DNA of 64,000 nucleotides from NCBI RefSeq assembly GCF_004298145.1, contig NZ_SCRH01000011.1, positions 124,001-188,000 of the forward strand, written 5' to 3'. Under the pieces are notes generated by a model. The model was not told where the DNA came from and did no database searches. It saw only the letters and a program-made list of their open reading frames with translations. Below are positions 24,901 to 33,929 of this stretch, piece after piece. Each line of letters opens with the position of its first letter. Within the stretch, counting starts at the first letter, position 1. Source of the DNA: Mycobacterium sp. Lineage in GTDB: Bacteria; Actinomycetota; Actinomycetes; Mycobacteriales; Mycobacteriaceae. The translations under genes were made by a program, and so were the position numbers.

Positions 24901-25054
24901 GCAGCAGGGTGGAGGCGACCGCGGCGGTCGCATCCGGGGAGTCGACGCGGCCCAGATAATCGAGGATCGCCACGGCGTCGCGGCGGATCAGCTCCGGGTC
25001 GTGGGAGCTCAGCAGCACGGGGACACGCCCGTCCGGCAATCGATGGGTGAGCAT
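21995..25054 (-). CDS. mbtD: Mycobactin polyketide synthase MbtD (AT-KR-ACP)
   Basis: 1019 residues from the ATG that overlaps the mbtC stop by 1 bp (TGATG). The open frame continues far upstream, but that part is an out-of-frame reading of mbtC. The acyltransferase has FPGQGNQW and the active Ser in IGHSLGE. The ketoreductase has [14 protein letters not shown] and a Ser/Tyr region ([20 protein letters not shown]). The carrier ends with [13 protein letters not shown]. With MbtC it builds the short hydroxyacyl unit between the two lysines. AT and KS on separate proteins is the normal mbt arrangement. Confidence 0.94.
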   Translation of the reverse strand: MLTHRLPDGRVPVLLSSHDPELIRRDAVAILDYLGRVDSPDATAAVASTLLRVRRTRRHRAVLRAADSAELVAGLSAIARGHEHELVTQSAKTTPSRIAFVFPGQGNQWQAMGADAYRQLPAYRAAADRCAQAFFAAGFASPLPYLVGEEERSWSRPEIQGAQFTHAVSLAEAWRFCGVLPDIAIGHSLGEVAAAYVAEAISLRDAVALVVARATVVDQLTGRYAMAVLGTGLDIAESLLAEAPGWVEVSAVNGPSSTVVAGDHDAVAAAVRLAQQRDIFTHQLSVDYPGHTSALRPLRASLGELTPRSAFRDGPVRFIGSTLGAELGEATDFSGYWYENLCGTVRFDLAVQYARSRGADTFVELSAHPSLLYPLGDIVDDESTVIVGSGHRDRPITESLSASIAAVATADPGCRWTDAVPAGDQAPLRGFPNTPMRAVHLWAAPERVTEPTSVPALTVAVEDWQQTTSPITPSTTNPDIGFFGADALARRLADAVAAQGGCRVVAPNDAEILAIVAPGLDRLDATAAIEQIAGLPDAGLPDYPALIGPRCRAVWLLTAGAEQIDRDDSDVSPAQAALAAMHRSVGFEFPDQAFGHLDLAHRDVDAATARAVVDVLSGEAAEVALRGGESPLSQVRCQVRTFRECRESAASRPLDAAALDDVVITGGSGAIGLQYARYCLQRGARTVTLLSRHGVDPAALRQLADKHDAEVRAPQCDITDPAALAAAAATYAGSGASLLIHTAGIAQARSRSELTGADVAAVCAAKVRGLALMADLWPLRPDCRILACSSVFGTWGGYSHAAYAASNRMLDVLAAQLRANGRDCVAIRWGLWQGAGVVVGDEITRTERSGLVAMEPEAAIEASLHRYDGDPLIFDADFDRLRVFFESQGMPMPFIASHTGDGGAAENVSIAKPLAEVVRAELAATLHLGDSLSIDPGTSLIDLGVDSLLALDLRKRLRRTVGNSVPVARMLGGITVDELIDALRADPAGDPAAPPSFKRTGAANGTHHSPLAMLERLDS

Positions 25055-26373
25055 CACGCGACCTCGGGGACGGAGACGATCACATGCGCGTTGGTGCCGG
25101 CGACCCCGAACGCCGAGGCCGCGGCGATGCGCTGTCCGTCGATGGCCGGCCACGGCGTCAGATTCTGCGCCAACCGTAAACCCTGTTTGTCCCACTCGAT
25201 TTCGGGACTGGCGTCCTCGGCGTGCAGGGTGGGTGGGACGGTGCCGTGTTCGGCGGAGACCAGCACCTTGGCCAGCCCCAGCGCTCCGGCGGCGGCCAAC
25301 GAGTGCCCCACGTTGGACTTCACCGATCCCAGCAGGGCCCCGGCGCCGGCTTCGGTGTCGCCGTAGGCCTGTGCCAGCGAGCGCAATTCGGTACGGTCGC
25401 CGAGCCGGGTGCCGGTGCCGTGCCCCTCGATCATCCCCACTTCGGCGGGCTTGATCCCGGCCGCGGTGATGGCGCGCTGGAACAGGCGAACCTGGGCGTC
25501 GCCGCTGGGCGCGCTCAGCCCGGCGCTGCGCCCGTCCTGGTTGATGGCGGTGGCGCGCACCTCGGCCACGATCTGCCGGCCGGCACGCAGCGCGGCCGAT
25601 TTGCGTTGCAGCACAAACATCGCCGCTCCCTCGGCCCACACGGTTCCGCTGGCCTGCGCGCTGTAGGGGCGGCAGTATCCGTCATCGGAGAGGGCGTGCT
25701 GTTTGGAGAATTCGACGAAGAAGCCGGGTGAGCCCAGCACGTTGACCCCGCCCGCGATGGCCATGACGCAGTCGTCGTTCTGCAGGGAACGCACCGCGAC
25801 GTGGAAGGCCACCAGCGCCGACGCGCACGAGGAATCCAGGGTCAGCGCCGGACCGGTCAATCCCAGCGTGTAGGCGATGCGGCCCGAGATCACGCTGAGC
25901 GCGGTCCCGGCGAGCAGATGGCCGCTGTGTTCGGAGAACCGGGCCATCTCGGGTCCGTAGCCGGTGGCGGAGGCGCCGACGAAGCAGCCCACATCGTGCC
26001 CGGCGAGGTCGTCGGGATTGATGCCGCTGTTTTCCAGGGCGCGCCAGGCCACCCGGAGCGAGACCCGCTGCTGCGGGTCCATCACCACGGCCTCGCGCGG
26101 TGATATCCCGAAGAATTCGGGATCGAATGTGGTTGCGCCGCTCAGGAATCCACCACGGTCGCGGATCTCTTTGAAACCGCTGCGGCGCGATCCGGCGAGC
26201 AGTTCGCGCACCGCCCAACCGCGGTCGGTGGGAAACGGGCCCAGCGCCTCACGGCCGTGCGCCAGCAGATCCCAATACCCCTCGGCGTTTTCGATGCCGC
26301 CGGGCGCCTCTACCCCCATGCCGACGATCACGACGGGGTCGACGCTCTCGGCGCCATACGCATCATCCGACAT
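25054..26373 (-). CDS. mbtC: Mycobactin ketosynthase MbtC
   Basis: 439 residues, a lone ketosynthase. All three catalytic elements are present: Cys in LDSSCASALVAFH, His in EGHGTGTRLGD, His in SNVGHSLAAAG. It condenses the starter on the line with the extender loaded by MbtD. The ATG at 26373 is chosen because GGTGAGG lies upstream and the product begins MSDDAYG; a GTG at 26382 overlapping the mbtT stop is the alternative. Confidence 0.94.
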   Translation of the reverse strand: MSDDAYGAESVDPVVIVGMGVEAPGGIENAEGYWDLLAHGREALGPFPTDRGWAVRELLAGSRRSGFKEIRDRGGFLSGATTFDPEFFGISPREAVVMDPQQRVSLRVAWRALENSGINPDDLAGHDVGCFVGASATGYGPEMARFSEHSGHLLAGTALSVISGRIAYTLGLTGPALTLDSSCASALVAFHVAVRSLQNDDCVMAIAGGVNVLGSPGFFVEFSKQHALSDDGYCRPYSAQASGTVWAEGAAMFVLQRKSAALRAGRQIVAEVRATAINQDGRSAGLSAPSGDAQVRLFQRAITAAGIKPAEVGMIEGHGTGTRLGDRTELRSLAQAYGDTEAGAGALLGSVKSNVGHSLAAAGALGLAKVLVSAEHGTVPPTLHAEDASPEIEWDKQGLRLAQNLTPWPAIDGQRIAAASAFGVAGTNAHVIVSVPEVA

Positions 26374-26378
26374 TGGCC

Positions 26379-27149
26379 TCACCCGGCGTTCACCTGCGCG
26401 GCGATCGCGTCGACGTGGTCGTAGACGTAGAAGTGCCCGCCGTCATACAGCGACAGGGCAAAGGATCCGGCGGTGTGCGTTTCCCACTGGCGCAGCACAC
26501 CGGTCCCGATCCGGTGGTCGTCGTGGCCGCCCAATACGTGGATGTCCGCGCTGATACGAACATCGGGGCTGGGGTCATAACGGTTGAAGGCCCGGTAGTC
26601 GGCGCGCACCGCGGTGGTCAGCAGTTCGGAGAACTCTTCGTCGGCGAGCAGCTCGGGGTCGGTGCCGCCCAAATCGGCGATGTCGGCCAGCACTCCGTCG
26701 TCACTCGTCGGCAGTTCGGGCATGTCGCCGACCACGCATGGCGGTGGTCCCGCCGATACCCAGAGTTTGCGCACGGCCGCGCCGTGCGTCTCGGCGATGC
26801 GGGCGAATTCGAAGGCGACGACGGCGCCCATGCTGTGCCCGAACAGTGTCAGCGGTGCGACGCCGGGCCACGGTGCGGCCTGGAAGAGGCTGACGGCAAG
26901 GTCATGCAGGCTCTCGTGAGCCGGCTCGCTGAGGCGGTCGGCCCGCTGCGGGTACTGCACGACGTAGGTGTCGCCGCCGGCGGCCAGCGCCGCGGCCAGC
27001 ACCCGATAGCCCGCGGCGGCCGCCCCGGCGTGCGGGAATATCACGGTGGCACCCGCAGGGCGCTCCGCCGGCCCGTCGTTGCGGCCCGGGGTCCGCTTGA
27101 TCCAGGACGGGAACGTGGAAGACATGGTGATCAGGCTCTTCAATATCAT
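26379..27149 (-). CDS. mbtT: Type II thioesterase MbtT
   Basis: 256 residues, alpha/beta-hydrolase. The nucleophile elbow is GHSMG (residues ~103-107); an oxyanion-side motif FPHAGAAAAGY and a late His in GGHFYVYDH complete the triad region. Type II thioesterases remove wrong or stalled acyl groups from carrier domains. The gene starts 8 bp after mbtB; an internal ATG at 27125 is an equally weak start candidate. In M. tuberculosis, as I recall, a thioesterase is fused to MbtB; here it is a separate gene. Confidence 0.9.
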   Translation of the reverse strand: MILKSLITMSSTFPSWIKRTPGRNDGPAERPAGATVIFPHAGAAAAGYRVLAAALAAGGDTYVVQYPQRADRLSEPAHESLHDLAVSLFQAAPWPGVAPLTLFGHSMGAVVAFEFARIAETHGAAVRKLWVSAGPPPCVVGDMPELPTSDDGVLADIADLGGTDPELLADEEFSELLTTAVRADYRAFNRYDPSPDVRISADIHVLGGHDDHRIGTGVLRQWETHTAGSFALSLYDGGHFYVYDHVDAIAAQVNAG

Positions 27150-27157
27150 TGTGCTGT

Positions 27158-30100
27158 TTACGATTTCGCGGGTTGTTGAGAGGCCGCCAGAACCGATTCG
27201 GCGTCCATGCCGATAACCTCCAGATATAGCTCGGCGACCTGGTCGAGTCGTCCGGGGTGGTGCTCGCCGGCGCTGAGCACCGCGGCCAGCGCCGACATGG
27301 TTCGGTTGGCGAAGATGTCGGCGACCATGATGTCCGGTGCATCCAGCCAGGCCCGGATTCGCGCCACGGCCTGCGTGGCGAGCACCGAATCGCCGCCGAG
27401 CGCGAAGAAGTCGTCGTCGACGCCGACGTTTTGCCGGCCGAGCAGATCACCCACGATCATCGCCAGCGCGGATTCCAGCGGCGTCGAGGGCGCGCGGTGG
27501 CCCGGCCGCTGCGAAACGGCGGCTTCCAATTCGCGCGCCACGGCGCGCCGGTCGAGCTTTCCGGCATCGGTGAAGCCGATCCGCTCCACCACCGTGATGT
27601 GGCGCGGGATCATGTGCGCGGGCACGAGATCGGTGAGAGACTGCCGAATTCCCGCCGCGGTCAAGCCGGCGTCGTCGGTGCATACCTGGGCGGCCAGCAC
27701 GTCGGATTCGCCGGACACGGCGATCAGGGCGGCCACCGCCGTCCGCACCCCGGGTACGCGACGCAACGCGGTCTCGATCTCGCCCAGCTCGACACGGTAC
27801 CCGCTGATCTTGACGCGGTGGTCGGCGCGGCCGACGAATTCGAGGGTGCCGTCTGGCCAGTAGCGAACTAAATCGCCGGTGCGGTACCAGATTCGGCCGT
27901 CGCGCTCCACGAAGCGTTCCGCGGTGAGATCGGGACGTCCGCGGTAGCCGCGCGCGATGCCGCGGCCGGACACCCAATACTCGCCGGGAACCCAGTCGGG
28001 ACAGTCGGCGCCCGTGTCGTCGACGACACGGCAGGCGTTGTTGGGCAGCGGGATGCCGAAGGGCAGGGCGGTCCAGTCTTCGGGTATCGCTTCGGTCACC
28101 TCGAAAATGCTGTTGTGGACCGGGGTTTCGGTCGCGCCTCCAAGGCCGGCGAACCGAAGGTTGGGCGCTTCAGCCTGCAGGCGGCGCGCCACCTCCGGCC
28201 GCACCCAGTCGCCTCCGGTGGGCACCACCCGGACCGACGACAGCCGCCCGCGGCCGACCTCTATCAGCATCTCCAGCCAGCCGGGCATGAAATGCAGCAC
28301 CGTGACCTTGTGCGTGTCGATGAGCCGGGCCCAGGCGTCGGGATCACGCCGCTGCGCTTCGTCGACCACCACGATGGCCCCGCCAGTACGCAAGGTGACG
28401 AAGATGTCCATCACCGAGATGTCACCCTCGAGGGTCGACAGGGCCAGGCATCGATCCGCGGGGCCGATCTCGAAGTGGCCGGCGATGAATTCCACGGTGT
28501 TCATGGCCGCGTCGTGGGTGACCTCGACACCTTTGGGTTCCCCGGTGGAGCCGGAGGTGAACAACACGTAGGCGAGCTCGGCGGGATCGATTCTCGCAGA
28601 GTGAATTTCGGCGCGCTGGGGGGCATCGCGAAGGATGTCGGCGATCACCACCTCGGGCACCGGCAAGGACAGTCGTCGGCCGCCGCACACCAGGGCCAGG
28701 CGCACGTAGCCGGATTCGAGGATGCGCTCGGCGCGGTCGCGGGGCTGGTCGACACCGATCGGCAGGTAGGCAGCGCCGACGGACAGGATGCCCAGCAACG
28801 CCGGAATCTGCTCGGCGGTTTTCGGGCCCATCACCGCGATGGTGTCGCCGGGGCCGACGCCGGCCGCACGCAGCGCGGCTGCCACCGCCAGCGCCTTGTC
28901 GCGCAGTTGCGCGTAGCTGAGGTCACCGGAACTCGCGAAGAGCGCCGGCGCGTCGGGCTGCTGCTCGGCTTGCCGGAAGAATCCGTCGTGCAAGGCTTCT
29001 CCGCTGGGTTCGGCGGTACGACGGTTGACCGCCTCGCGCACCGCGCGCTGAGCCTCCGGCAGCGCCGAGGGGCTTAGCGCGTCCCACGCGTCGTCGGCGG
29101 CGGCCAGCCGGAGCAGCTCGTCGATGTGGTAGGCGAACATCGCATCGGTGACACCTGGCGGGAAGATCCCTTCGCGCACATCCCAATTCACCAGGACGCC
29201 GCCGTCGAATTCGGTGACCTGCGCGTCGAGCAGCACCTGTGGCCCCTGGGAGATGATCCAGCCCGGTGTGCCGAATTGACCGGTCACTTCGGAGCTGAAC
29301 AGTTCGCCGAGTCCGAGCGCGCTGGTGAAGACGACGGGCGCGAGCACCTGGGTGCCGCGATGACGGCTGAGGTCACGGAGCACCGACAGCCCGGGATAGG
29401 CGGAGTGGGCGGCCGCCGTGCGCATCGCGTCCTGCACCACCCGCGCCCGGGCCGCCGCCGTGTCCGCGCCGGTGAGATCGACGTCGAGCAGCAGCGAGGA
29501 GGTGAAGTCACCGACCAACGAGTCGACGTCCGGGTGCAGGGCCTGGCGCCCGAACAACGGGACGTTCAGCAGAAAGCGCGAGGTGGGCGACCAGCGTGCC
29601 AGGGTGTCGGCGAACCCCGCGGCCAGCGCCATCGCCGGGGTGAATCCGCGCGCCTGGGCGCGGGTGAACAGCGCATCGCGGGTCTGCGGGTCCAGCCAGT
29701 GCCAGCGCCGGGTGCTCTGGTCGAGGCCGCGGCCGCCGGTGGTCGGCAAGGCGGGTGGGTCCGGCAGCTCGGCAAGCCGCTGCGCCCACCAGGCCCGGTC
29801 CGCGTCGCGGTCCGGTTGCGGCCGTGCGTCGTCGGCCTCGATGGCCTGGCGGTACTGGCGGTAGGTGTAGCTCAGTTCGGGCAGGTCGCGGCCGAGGTAG
29901 AGGGCCGCCAGGTCGGCCATCAGGGTGCGATAGCTCATCGCGTCGGCGGCCTGCATGTCCAGGTCGACGTGGAGCCGGGACCGTTGGTCCGGTAGCAGCG
30001 TCACCGCCAACTCGAAGACCGCGCCGTCGAGCTGCTGGTGTGATTTGGCGTCGCGGATGGCGGCGAGCCGCTGATCGACCTCGTCGGCCCTCAGGTCCCG

Positions 30101-30649
30101 CGCATCCTCGACGCTGACCGGGAAGGCGCCGCACTCGTCGGCCGGTGTGATGCGCTGCGTCCCGTCGGGCAGGAACCGCACCCGCAGCATCGGATGGCGA
30201 CGGGCCAGCGCGGTGGCCGCTGTGCGCAGCCGTTCCGGATCGATGGGGCCACCGTCGAATTCGACGTAGAGGTGCCCGGCGACGCCGCCGAGCCGCTGGT
30301 TTTCTTGGCGGCCGACCCACATCGCGTGCTGCATCGGGGCCAGCGAAAACGGTTCGTCGTCCCCGGATCGCTCAGGGTCGCCGGGGGCGTCGACGGGCAA
30401 GGCCCGCTGATCAGCGCTCTGCCCGCCGGTGACCAGCTGCGCCCAAGCGTCGATGGTCGGCATTTCGGCGAGCGTGGCGAAGTCGACGGCAATGCCCTGG
30501 CGGCGCCAGCGGCCGGCCAAAGTCATGATCCGGATCGAATCCAGACCCTGGCCGATGAGGTTGCTACCCGGCTGAACTGCATCGACGTCGACGCCGAGCA
30601 GTTCAGCCACCTCCGCCCGGATGTCCTCCGAGCGCGCCGGGGCATGCAC
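27158..30649 (-). CDS. mbtB: Mycobactin NRPS MbtB (ArCP-Cy-A-PCP)
   Basis: 1163 residues. Order: aryl carrier (GQGLDSIRI, near residue 37), cyclisation domain with the DxxxxDxxS core (DMQAADAMS) in place of HHxxxDG, adenylation domain (FTSGSTGEPKG, YRTGDLV, GYRVELGEI) and carrier (LGGDSVLA). It accepts salicylate from MbtA and joins it to Ser or Thr, cyclising to the oxazoline. The GTG at 30649 is chosen because GGGAGGG lies at proper spacing and the product starts VHAPARSED as in M. tuberculosis. No terminal thioesterase; that is mbtT. First gene of the operon mbtB-T-C-D-E-F-G-H. Confidence 0.94.
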   Translation of the reverse strand: MHAPARSEDIRAEVAELLGVDVDAVQPGSNLIGQGLDSIRIMTLAGRWRRQGIAVDFATLAEMPTIDAWAQLVTGGQSADQRALPVDAPGDPERSGDDEPFSLAPMQHAMWVGRQENQRLGGVAGHLYVEFDGGPIDPERLRTAATALARRHPMLRVRFLPDGTQRITPADECGAFPVSVEDARDLRADEVDQRLAAIRDAKSHQQLDGAVFELAVTLLPDQRSRLHVDLDMQAADAMSYRTLMADLAALYLGRDLPELSYTYRQYRQAIEADDARPQPDRDADRAWWAQRLAELPDPPALPTTGGRGLDQSTRRWHWLDPQTRDALFTRAQARGFTPAMALAAGFADTLARWSPTSRFLLNVPLFGRQALHPDVDSLVGDFTSSLLLDVDLTGADTAAARARVVQDAMRTAAAHSAYPGLSVLRDLSRHRGTQVLAPVVFTSALGLGELFSSEVTGQFGTPGWIISQGPQVLLDAQVTEFDGGVLVNWDVREGIFPPGVTDAMFAYHIDELLRLAAADDAWDALSPSALPEAQRAVREAVNRRTAEPSGEALHDGFFRQAEQQPDAPALFASSGDLSYAQLRDKALAVAAALRAAGVGPGDTIAVMGPKTAEQIPALLGILSVGAAYLPIGVDQPRDRAERILESGYVRLALVCGGRRLSLPVPEVVIADILRDAPQRAEIHSARIDPAELAYVLFTSGSTGEPKGVEVTHDAAMNTVEFIAGHFEIGPADRCLALSTLEGDISVMDIFVTLRTGGAIVVVDEAQRRDPDAWARLIDTHKVTVLHFMPGWLEMLIEVGRGRLSSVRVVPTGGDWVRPEVARRLQAEAPNLRFAGLGGATETPVHNSIFEVTEAIPEDWTALPFGIPLPNNACRVVDDTGADCPDWVPGEYWVSGRGIARGYRGRPDLTAERFVERDGRIWYRTGDLVRYWPDGTLEFVGRADHRVKISGYRVELGEIETALRRVPGVRTAVAALIAVSGESDVLAAQVCTDDAGLTAAGIRQSLTDLVPAHMIPRHITVVERIGFTDAGKLDRRAVARELEAAVSQRPGHRAPSTPLESALAMIVGDLLGRQNVGVDDDFFALGGDSVLATQAVARIRAWLDAPDIMVADIFANRTMSALAAVLSAGEHHPGRLDQVAELYLEVIGMDAESVLAASQQPAKS

Positions 30650-30666
30650 CACAGACCCTCCCTGAA

Positions 30667-30685
30667 TTAGCACAGGCTGCCCTAA
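30667..30685. promoter_or_regulatory. IdeR-type iron box 1
   Basis: TTAGCACAGGCTGCCCTAA matches 14 of 19 positions of the IdeR consensus (TTAGGTTAGGCTAACCTAA). It lies 18 bp upstream of the mbtB start. Iron-loaded IdeR represses mycobactin genes, so this fits. Confidence 0.75.
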
Positions 30686-30688
30686 TTT

Positions 30689-30707
30689 TTTGGTTACCCT
30701 ATCCTTA
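30689..30707. promoter_or_regulatory. IdeR-type iron box 2
   Basis: Read on the minus strand, TAAGGATAGGGTAACCAAA matches 16 of 19 positions of the degenerate IdeR consensus. Its centre is 22 bp from box 1, two helical turns, as expected for two stacked IdeR dimers controlling the divergent mbtB and mbtA promoters. Confidence 0.82.
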
Positions 30708-30758
30708 CTCCCTGCGTCCCCGCTACTAGCCCCGTCTGAAGCCCCCGTCTAAGGAGCC

Positions 30759-32405
30759 ATGAGTCCGCACACACCGCACCCGCCGGCCGGAGTCCTCGAC
30801 GGATTCGTGCCATTCCCCGCTGATCGCGCCGCCGGCTACCGGGCGGCCGGCTACTGGACGGGCCGAACCCTGGACACGATCCTGACCGACGCGGCCCGGC
30901 GGTGGCCCGGCCGAATTGCCGTGCTCGACGCCGTGGGCGGTGCCGGCTTCAGTTATGCGGACCTCGACGCCCAGGCTAACCGCGCCGCCGGTGGACTGCG
31001 AGCGATGGGCATCGCGCCCGGCGACCGGGTGCTGCTGCAGCTGCCGAACCGTTGCCAGTTCGCGGTGGCGCTGTTCGGCCTGCTGCGGGCCGGCGCGATT
31101 CCGGTGCTGTGCCTGCCGGGACATCGGGCCGCCGAACTCGGGCATTTCGCCGCGGTCAGCCAGGCCACCGGGCTGCTGATCGCCGATACGGCAGCGGGTT
31201 TCGACTATCGAACGATGGCGCTCGGGCTCGTCGAGGAGCGCGGGGCGCTCAAGCACGTCGTCGTCGACGGCGACCCGGGGCCGTTCACCTCATGGGCGCA
31301 ACTGTGCGAGCAGGCGCCCCCCGGGCTACCGCCGTCGCCGGGCGACCCGGGATCGCCTGCGCTGCTTCTGGTTTCCGGCGGCACCACCGGCACGCCCAAG
31401 CTCATCCCCCGCACCCACGAGGATTACGTGTTCAACGCCACCGCCAGCGCCGAACTCTGCCGCCTCACCTCCGACGACGTCTACCTGGCGGTGCTGTCGG
31501 CGGGCCACAATTTTCCGCTCGCCTGCCCCGGCCTGCTCGGCGCGATGACCGTCGGCGCCACCACCGTGTTCGGCACCGATCCCAGCCCGGAGGCGGCCTT
31601 TGCCGCCATCGCACGCCACGGCGTCACGGTCACCGCCCTGGTGCCGGCCCTGGCCAAACTGTGGGCGCAGGCCTGCGAGTGGGAACCGGTGACCCCAAAA
31701 ACCTTGCGGCTCCTGCAGATCGGCGGCGCCAAGCTGGAGCCCGAGGATGCCCGGTTGGTGCGCACCGCCTTGACCCCGGGCCTGCAGCAGGTGTTCGGGA
31801 TGGCCGAGGGACTGCTGAACTACACCCGGCTCGATGATCCGCCGCAACTCACCGAGCACACGCAGGGGCGGCCGTTGTGCGCGGCCGACGAGCTGCGCGT
31901 GGTCGATGCGGCCGGTGATCCGGTGCCCCCTGGTGAAGAGGGCGAATTGCTGGTCCGCGGACCGTACACGTTCAACGGCTACTTCCGCGCCGAGCGCGAC
32001 AATGAGCGCTGCTTCGATCCCGACGGCTTCTTCCGCAGCGGTGACCTGGTCCGGATCGGGGGCGACGGCTACGTGGTGGTCACCGGCCGCGTCAAAGACG
32101 TGATCTGCCGTGGCGGCGAAACCATTTCCGCGGCGGACCTCGAGGAGCAGATGCACAGCCACCCGGCGATCTTCTCGGCCGCCGCGGTAGCGCTTCCCGA
32201 CGCTTACCTGGGCGAGAAGATCTGTGCGGCAGTTGTTTTCAAAGACAAGGGGCTGTCGCTTGCGGAGCTGAACGGCTATCTCGACGAGCGTGGCGTGGCC
32301 GCGCACGCCCGGCCCGATGTCCTGGTCGCGATGACTTCACTGCCCACCACGCCGATCGGCAAGATCGACAAAAAGGCGATCGCCGGCCAGGTTTCGGCGC
32401 AATGA
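30759..32405 (+). CDS. mbtA: Salicyl-AMP ligase MbtA
   Basis: 548 residues, stand-alone aryl-acid adenylating enzyme of the EntE/DhbE type. Visible motifs: SGGTTGTPKLIPRTH (P-loop), GHNFPLACPG (aryl pocket), QQVFGMAEGLLNYTRLDD, FRSGDLV and GRVKDVICRGGETIS; the catalytic Lys lies in the final PIGKIDKKA. It activates salicylate and loads the MbtB aryl carrier. AAGGAG precedes the ATG. Divergent from mbtB across the iron boxes, hence iron-repressed. Confidence 0.95.
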   Translation: MSPHTPHPPAGVLDGFVPFPADRAAGYRAAGYWTGRTLDTILTDAARRWPGRIAVLDAVGGAGFSYADLDAQANRAAGGLRAMGIAPGDRVLLQLPNRCQFAVALFGLLRAGAIPVLCLPGHRAAELGHFAAVSQATGLLIADTAAGFDYRTMALGLVEERGALKHVVVDGDPGPFTSWAQLCEQAPPGLPPSPGDPGSPALLLVSGGTTGTPKLIPRTHEDYVFNATASAELCRLTSDDVYLAVLSAGHNFPLACPGLLGAMTVGATTVFGTDPSPEAAFAAIARHGVTVTALVPALAKLWAQACEWEPVTPKTLRLLQIGGAKLEPEDARLVRTALTPGLQQVFGMAEGLLNYTRLDDPPQLTEHTQGRPLCAADELRVVDAAGDPVPPGEEGELLVRGPYTFNGYFRAERDNERCFDPDGFFRSGDLVRIGGDGYVVVTGRVKDVICRGGETISAADLEEQMHSHPAIFSAAAVALPDAYLGEKICAAVVFKDKGLSLAELNGYLDERGVAAHARPDVLVAMTSLPTTPIGKIDKKAIAGQVSAQ

Positions 32406-32433
32406 GCACCAGCCCGTGCGCGTGCCACCCGGA

Positions 32434-33492
32434 TCAGCCCGTCGCCGCGTAGAGCTCGGCCAGCAAGCCGGCGGTGGTTCCGAAGTCCATGCATTCATCG
32501 GTGACGGATTGACCGTATGTCAGCTCACCGCACAGCGATTGGGCTCCGGCCACCAGGAAGCTTTCCAGCATCAGGCCGGCGATACCGCGCTCGCCCGCCG
32601 CGATGCGTGCGGCCACTTCGGCCGCGACCTCGGCCTGTCGCCCATGGTCTTTGCCGGAGTTGGCGTGTGAGCAGTCGATCATGACTCGTTCGGAAAGCCA
32701 GGCCCCGCGTAACCGCTCGATGGCCGTCACCACCGAAGCGGCATCGTAATTCGGGCCGGCGGTACCGCCCCGGAGGATCACGTGGCAGTCGGGATTGCCC
32801 ATGGTCTCGACGACGGCCGCGCGGCCCACGTTGTCGGTTCCGAAGAAATGGTGCGGCGCCGCTGCGGCTTTGACACCGTCGATGGCGACTTGGATGTTGC
32901 CGTCGGTCCCGTTCTTGAATCCGATCGGCATCGACAGCCCGGATGCCAACTGGCGGTGCACCTGTGATTCGGTGGTCCGGGCGCCGATCGCGCCCCACGC
33001 AACGGCGTCGGCGATGTACTGCGGGCTGGTGGGCTCCAAGAATTCACACCCCACGGGGAGGCCGACGTCGATGATGTCGAGCAGCAACGCACGCGCGGTG
33101 CGGATGCCACGTTCCACGTCGAAGCTGCCATCCATGGCGGGGTCGTTGATGAGACCCTTCCAGCCGATGGTGGTGCGCGGCTTTTCGAAGTAGACCCGCA
33201 TCACGATCTTCAGCCGCTCCGCGTACTGGGCGGCAAGCGGGGCGAGCCGGCGTGCGTAGTCGAGTGCGGCGACGGGATCGTGTACCGAGCAGGGGCCGAC
33301 CACGAGTAGCAGTCGCTCGTCGCCGCCGGCCAGGATTGCCGAAACCTCGTCGCGGTCGCGCTGGACGGCCTGGGCGCGTCGAGGTGTCAGCGGCAGTTCG
33401 GTGCGAATCACGGCGGGAGCCGAGAGTTCTCGGAACGAGACGATCCGATGATCGGACGTGTCGACAGCTGTGGGGAAGTCGGTGAGGGACAT
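32434..33492 (-). CDS. Type I 3-deoxy-7-phosphoheptulonate (DAHP) synthase
   Basis: 352 residues of the E. coli AroF/G/H class. Conserved segments: VVGPCSVHD, MRVYFEKPRTTIGWKGLINDP, GARTTESQVHR, GFKNGTDG, ILRGG and IDCSHANSGKD. It condenses PEP with erythrose 4-phosphate, the first step to chorismate. Mycobacteria normally rely on the unrelated type II enzyme, so this is an additional one. It sits tail-to-tail with mbtA, so a role in feeding chorismate to salicylate for mycobactin is plausible but inferred. The ATG at 33492 is preferred for protein homology; a start at 33528 is possible. The upstream leader contains a terminator-like hairpin. Confidence 0.92.
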   Translation of the reverse strand: MSLTDFPTAVDTSDHRIVSFRELSAPAVIRTELPLTPRRAQAVQRDRDEVSAILAGGDERLLLVVGPCSVHDPVAALDYARRLAPLAAQYAERLKIVMRVYFEKPRTTIGWKGLINDPAMDGSFDVERGIRTARALLLDIIDVGLPVGCEFLEPTSPQYIADAVAWGAIGARTTESQVHRQLASGLSMPIGFKNGTDGNIQVAIDGVKAAAAPHHFFGTDNVGRAAVVETMGNPDCHVILRGGTAGPNYDAASVVTAIERLRGAWLSERVMIDCSHANSGKDHGRQAEVAAEVAARIAAGERGIAGLMLESFLVAGAQSLCGELTYGQSVTDECMDFGTTAGLLAELYAATG

Positions 33493-33929
33493 GTGGGGTA
33501 CGTCTTTCTGTGTTGGCTGCCAGGGCACGCCCGCTGGTTCCCGATGCCCTGAAAAGCGAAAAGCAGCGACCTTGCGGTCACTGCTGGGCTCCGGGTCTCA
33601 GTCGTGCGGGTGCGTCAACCAGACGCCGCATCGTCGGCTCCACCCGGAGCCACGATAAAGCGCCAATACGCGCGCACGCCGATGTTCACGTCGGCGAACA
33701 TACCATGTGGGGCCGGGGTCCGAACTTCCGGATCGGCGACGAGCGGGGCAACTTCGGCAACACCGCGGCCAATGTGGCGCACAGTCTCACAAACACCGGC
33801 GCTGACCACCCTGTCTTCCCGGGCGTGTACGACCCGCCGCACGTGGCGACCGTCTAGCCAATGGCCGCACGTGGCCAGTGCTCTCCCCGGTCAGCGGCAT
33901 AGGCCCGACATCTACTGGCGGCCCGATGT
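33493..33929. other. Intergenic region between DAHP synthase and malic enzyme
   Basis: About 437 bp. The half next to the DAHP synthase carries the structured leader described separately. The rest (33652-33929) holds no ORF with a ribosome site that I trust; a short plus-strand frame with GNFGNT-like residues looks like chance. Confidence 0.55.
33562..33651 (-). promoter_or_regulatory. Structured leader with terminator-like hairpin before DAHP synthase
   Basis: On the minus strand, 33585-33562 forms a 10-bp stem (AGCAGTGACC with GGTCGCTGCT, GCAA tetraloop) running into TTTTCGCTTTTC, a textbook intrinsic terminator 70 nt before the start codon. Upstream, GGCTCCGGGT (33651-33642) can fold locally with GGAGCC (33641-33636) or pair perfectly over 10 bp with ACCCGGAGCC (33596-33587), right beside the terminator. 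A 17-codon frame (33631-33578, MRRLVDAPARLRPGAQQ) ends inside the terminator stem but has no aromatic codons. The architecture suggests attenuation; the signal is unknown. Confidence 0.5.

Noticed and set aside
33510..33857. Plus-strand frame with GNFGNT-like residues suggesting a PPE remnant
   Set aside because: Too short and in the structured leader region; the similarity is only a few Gly/Asn residues.
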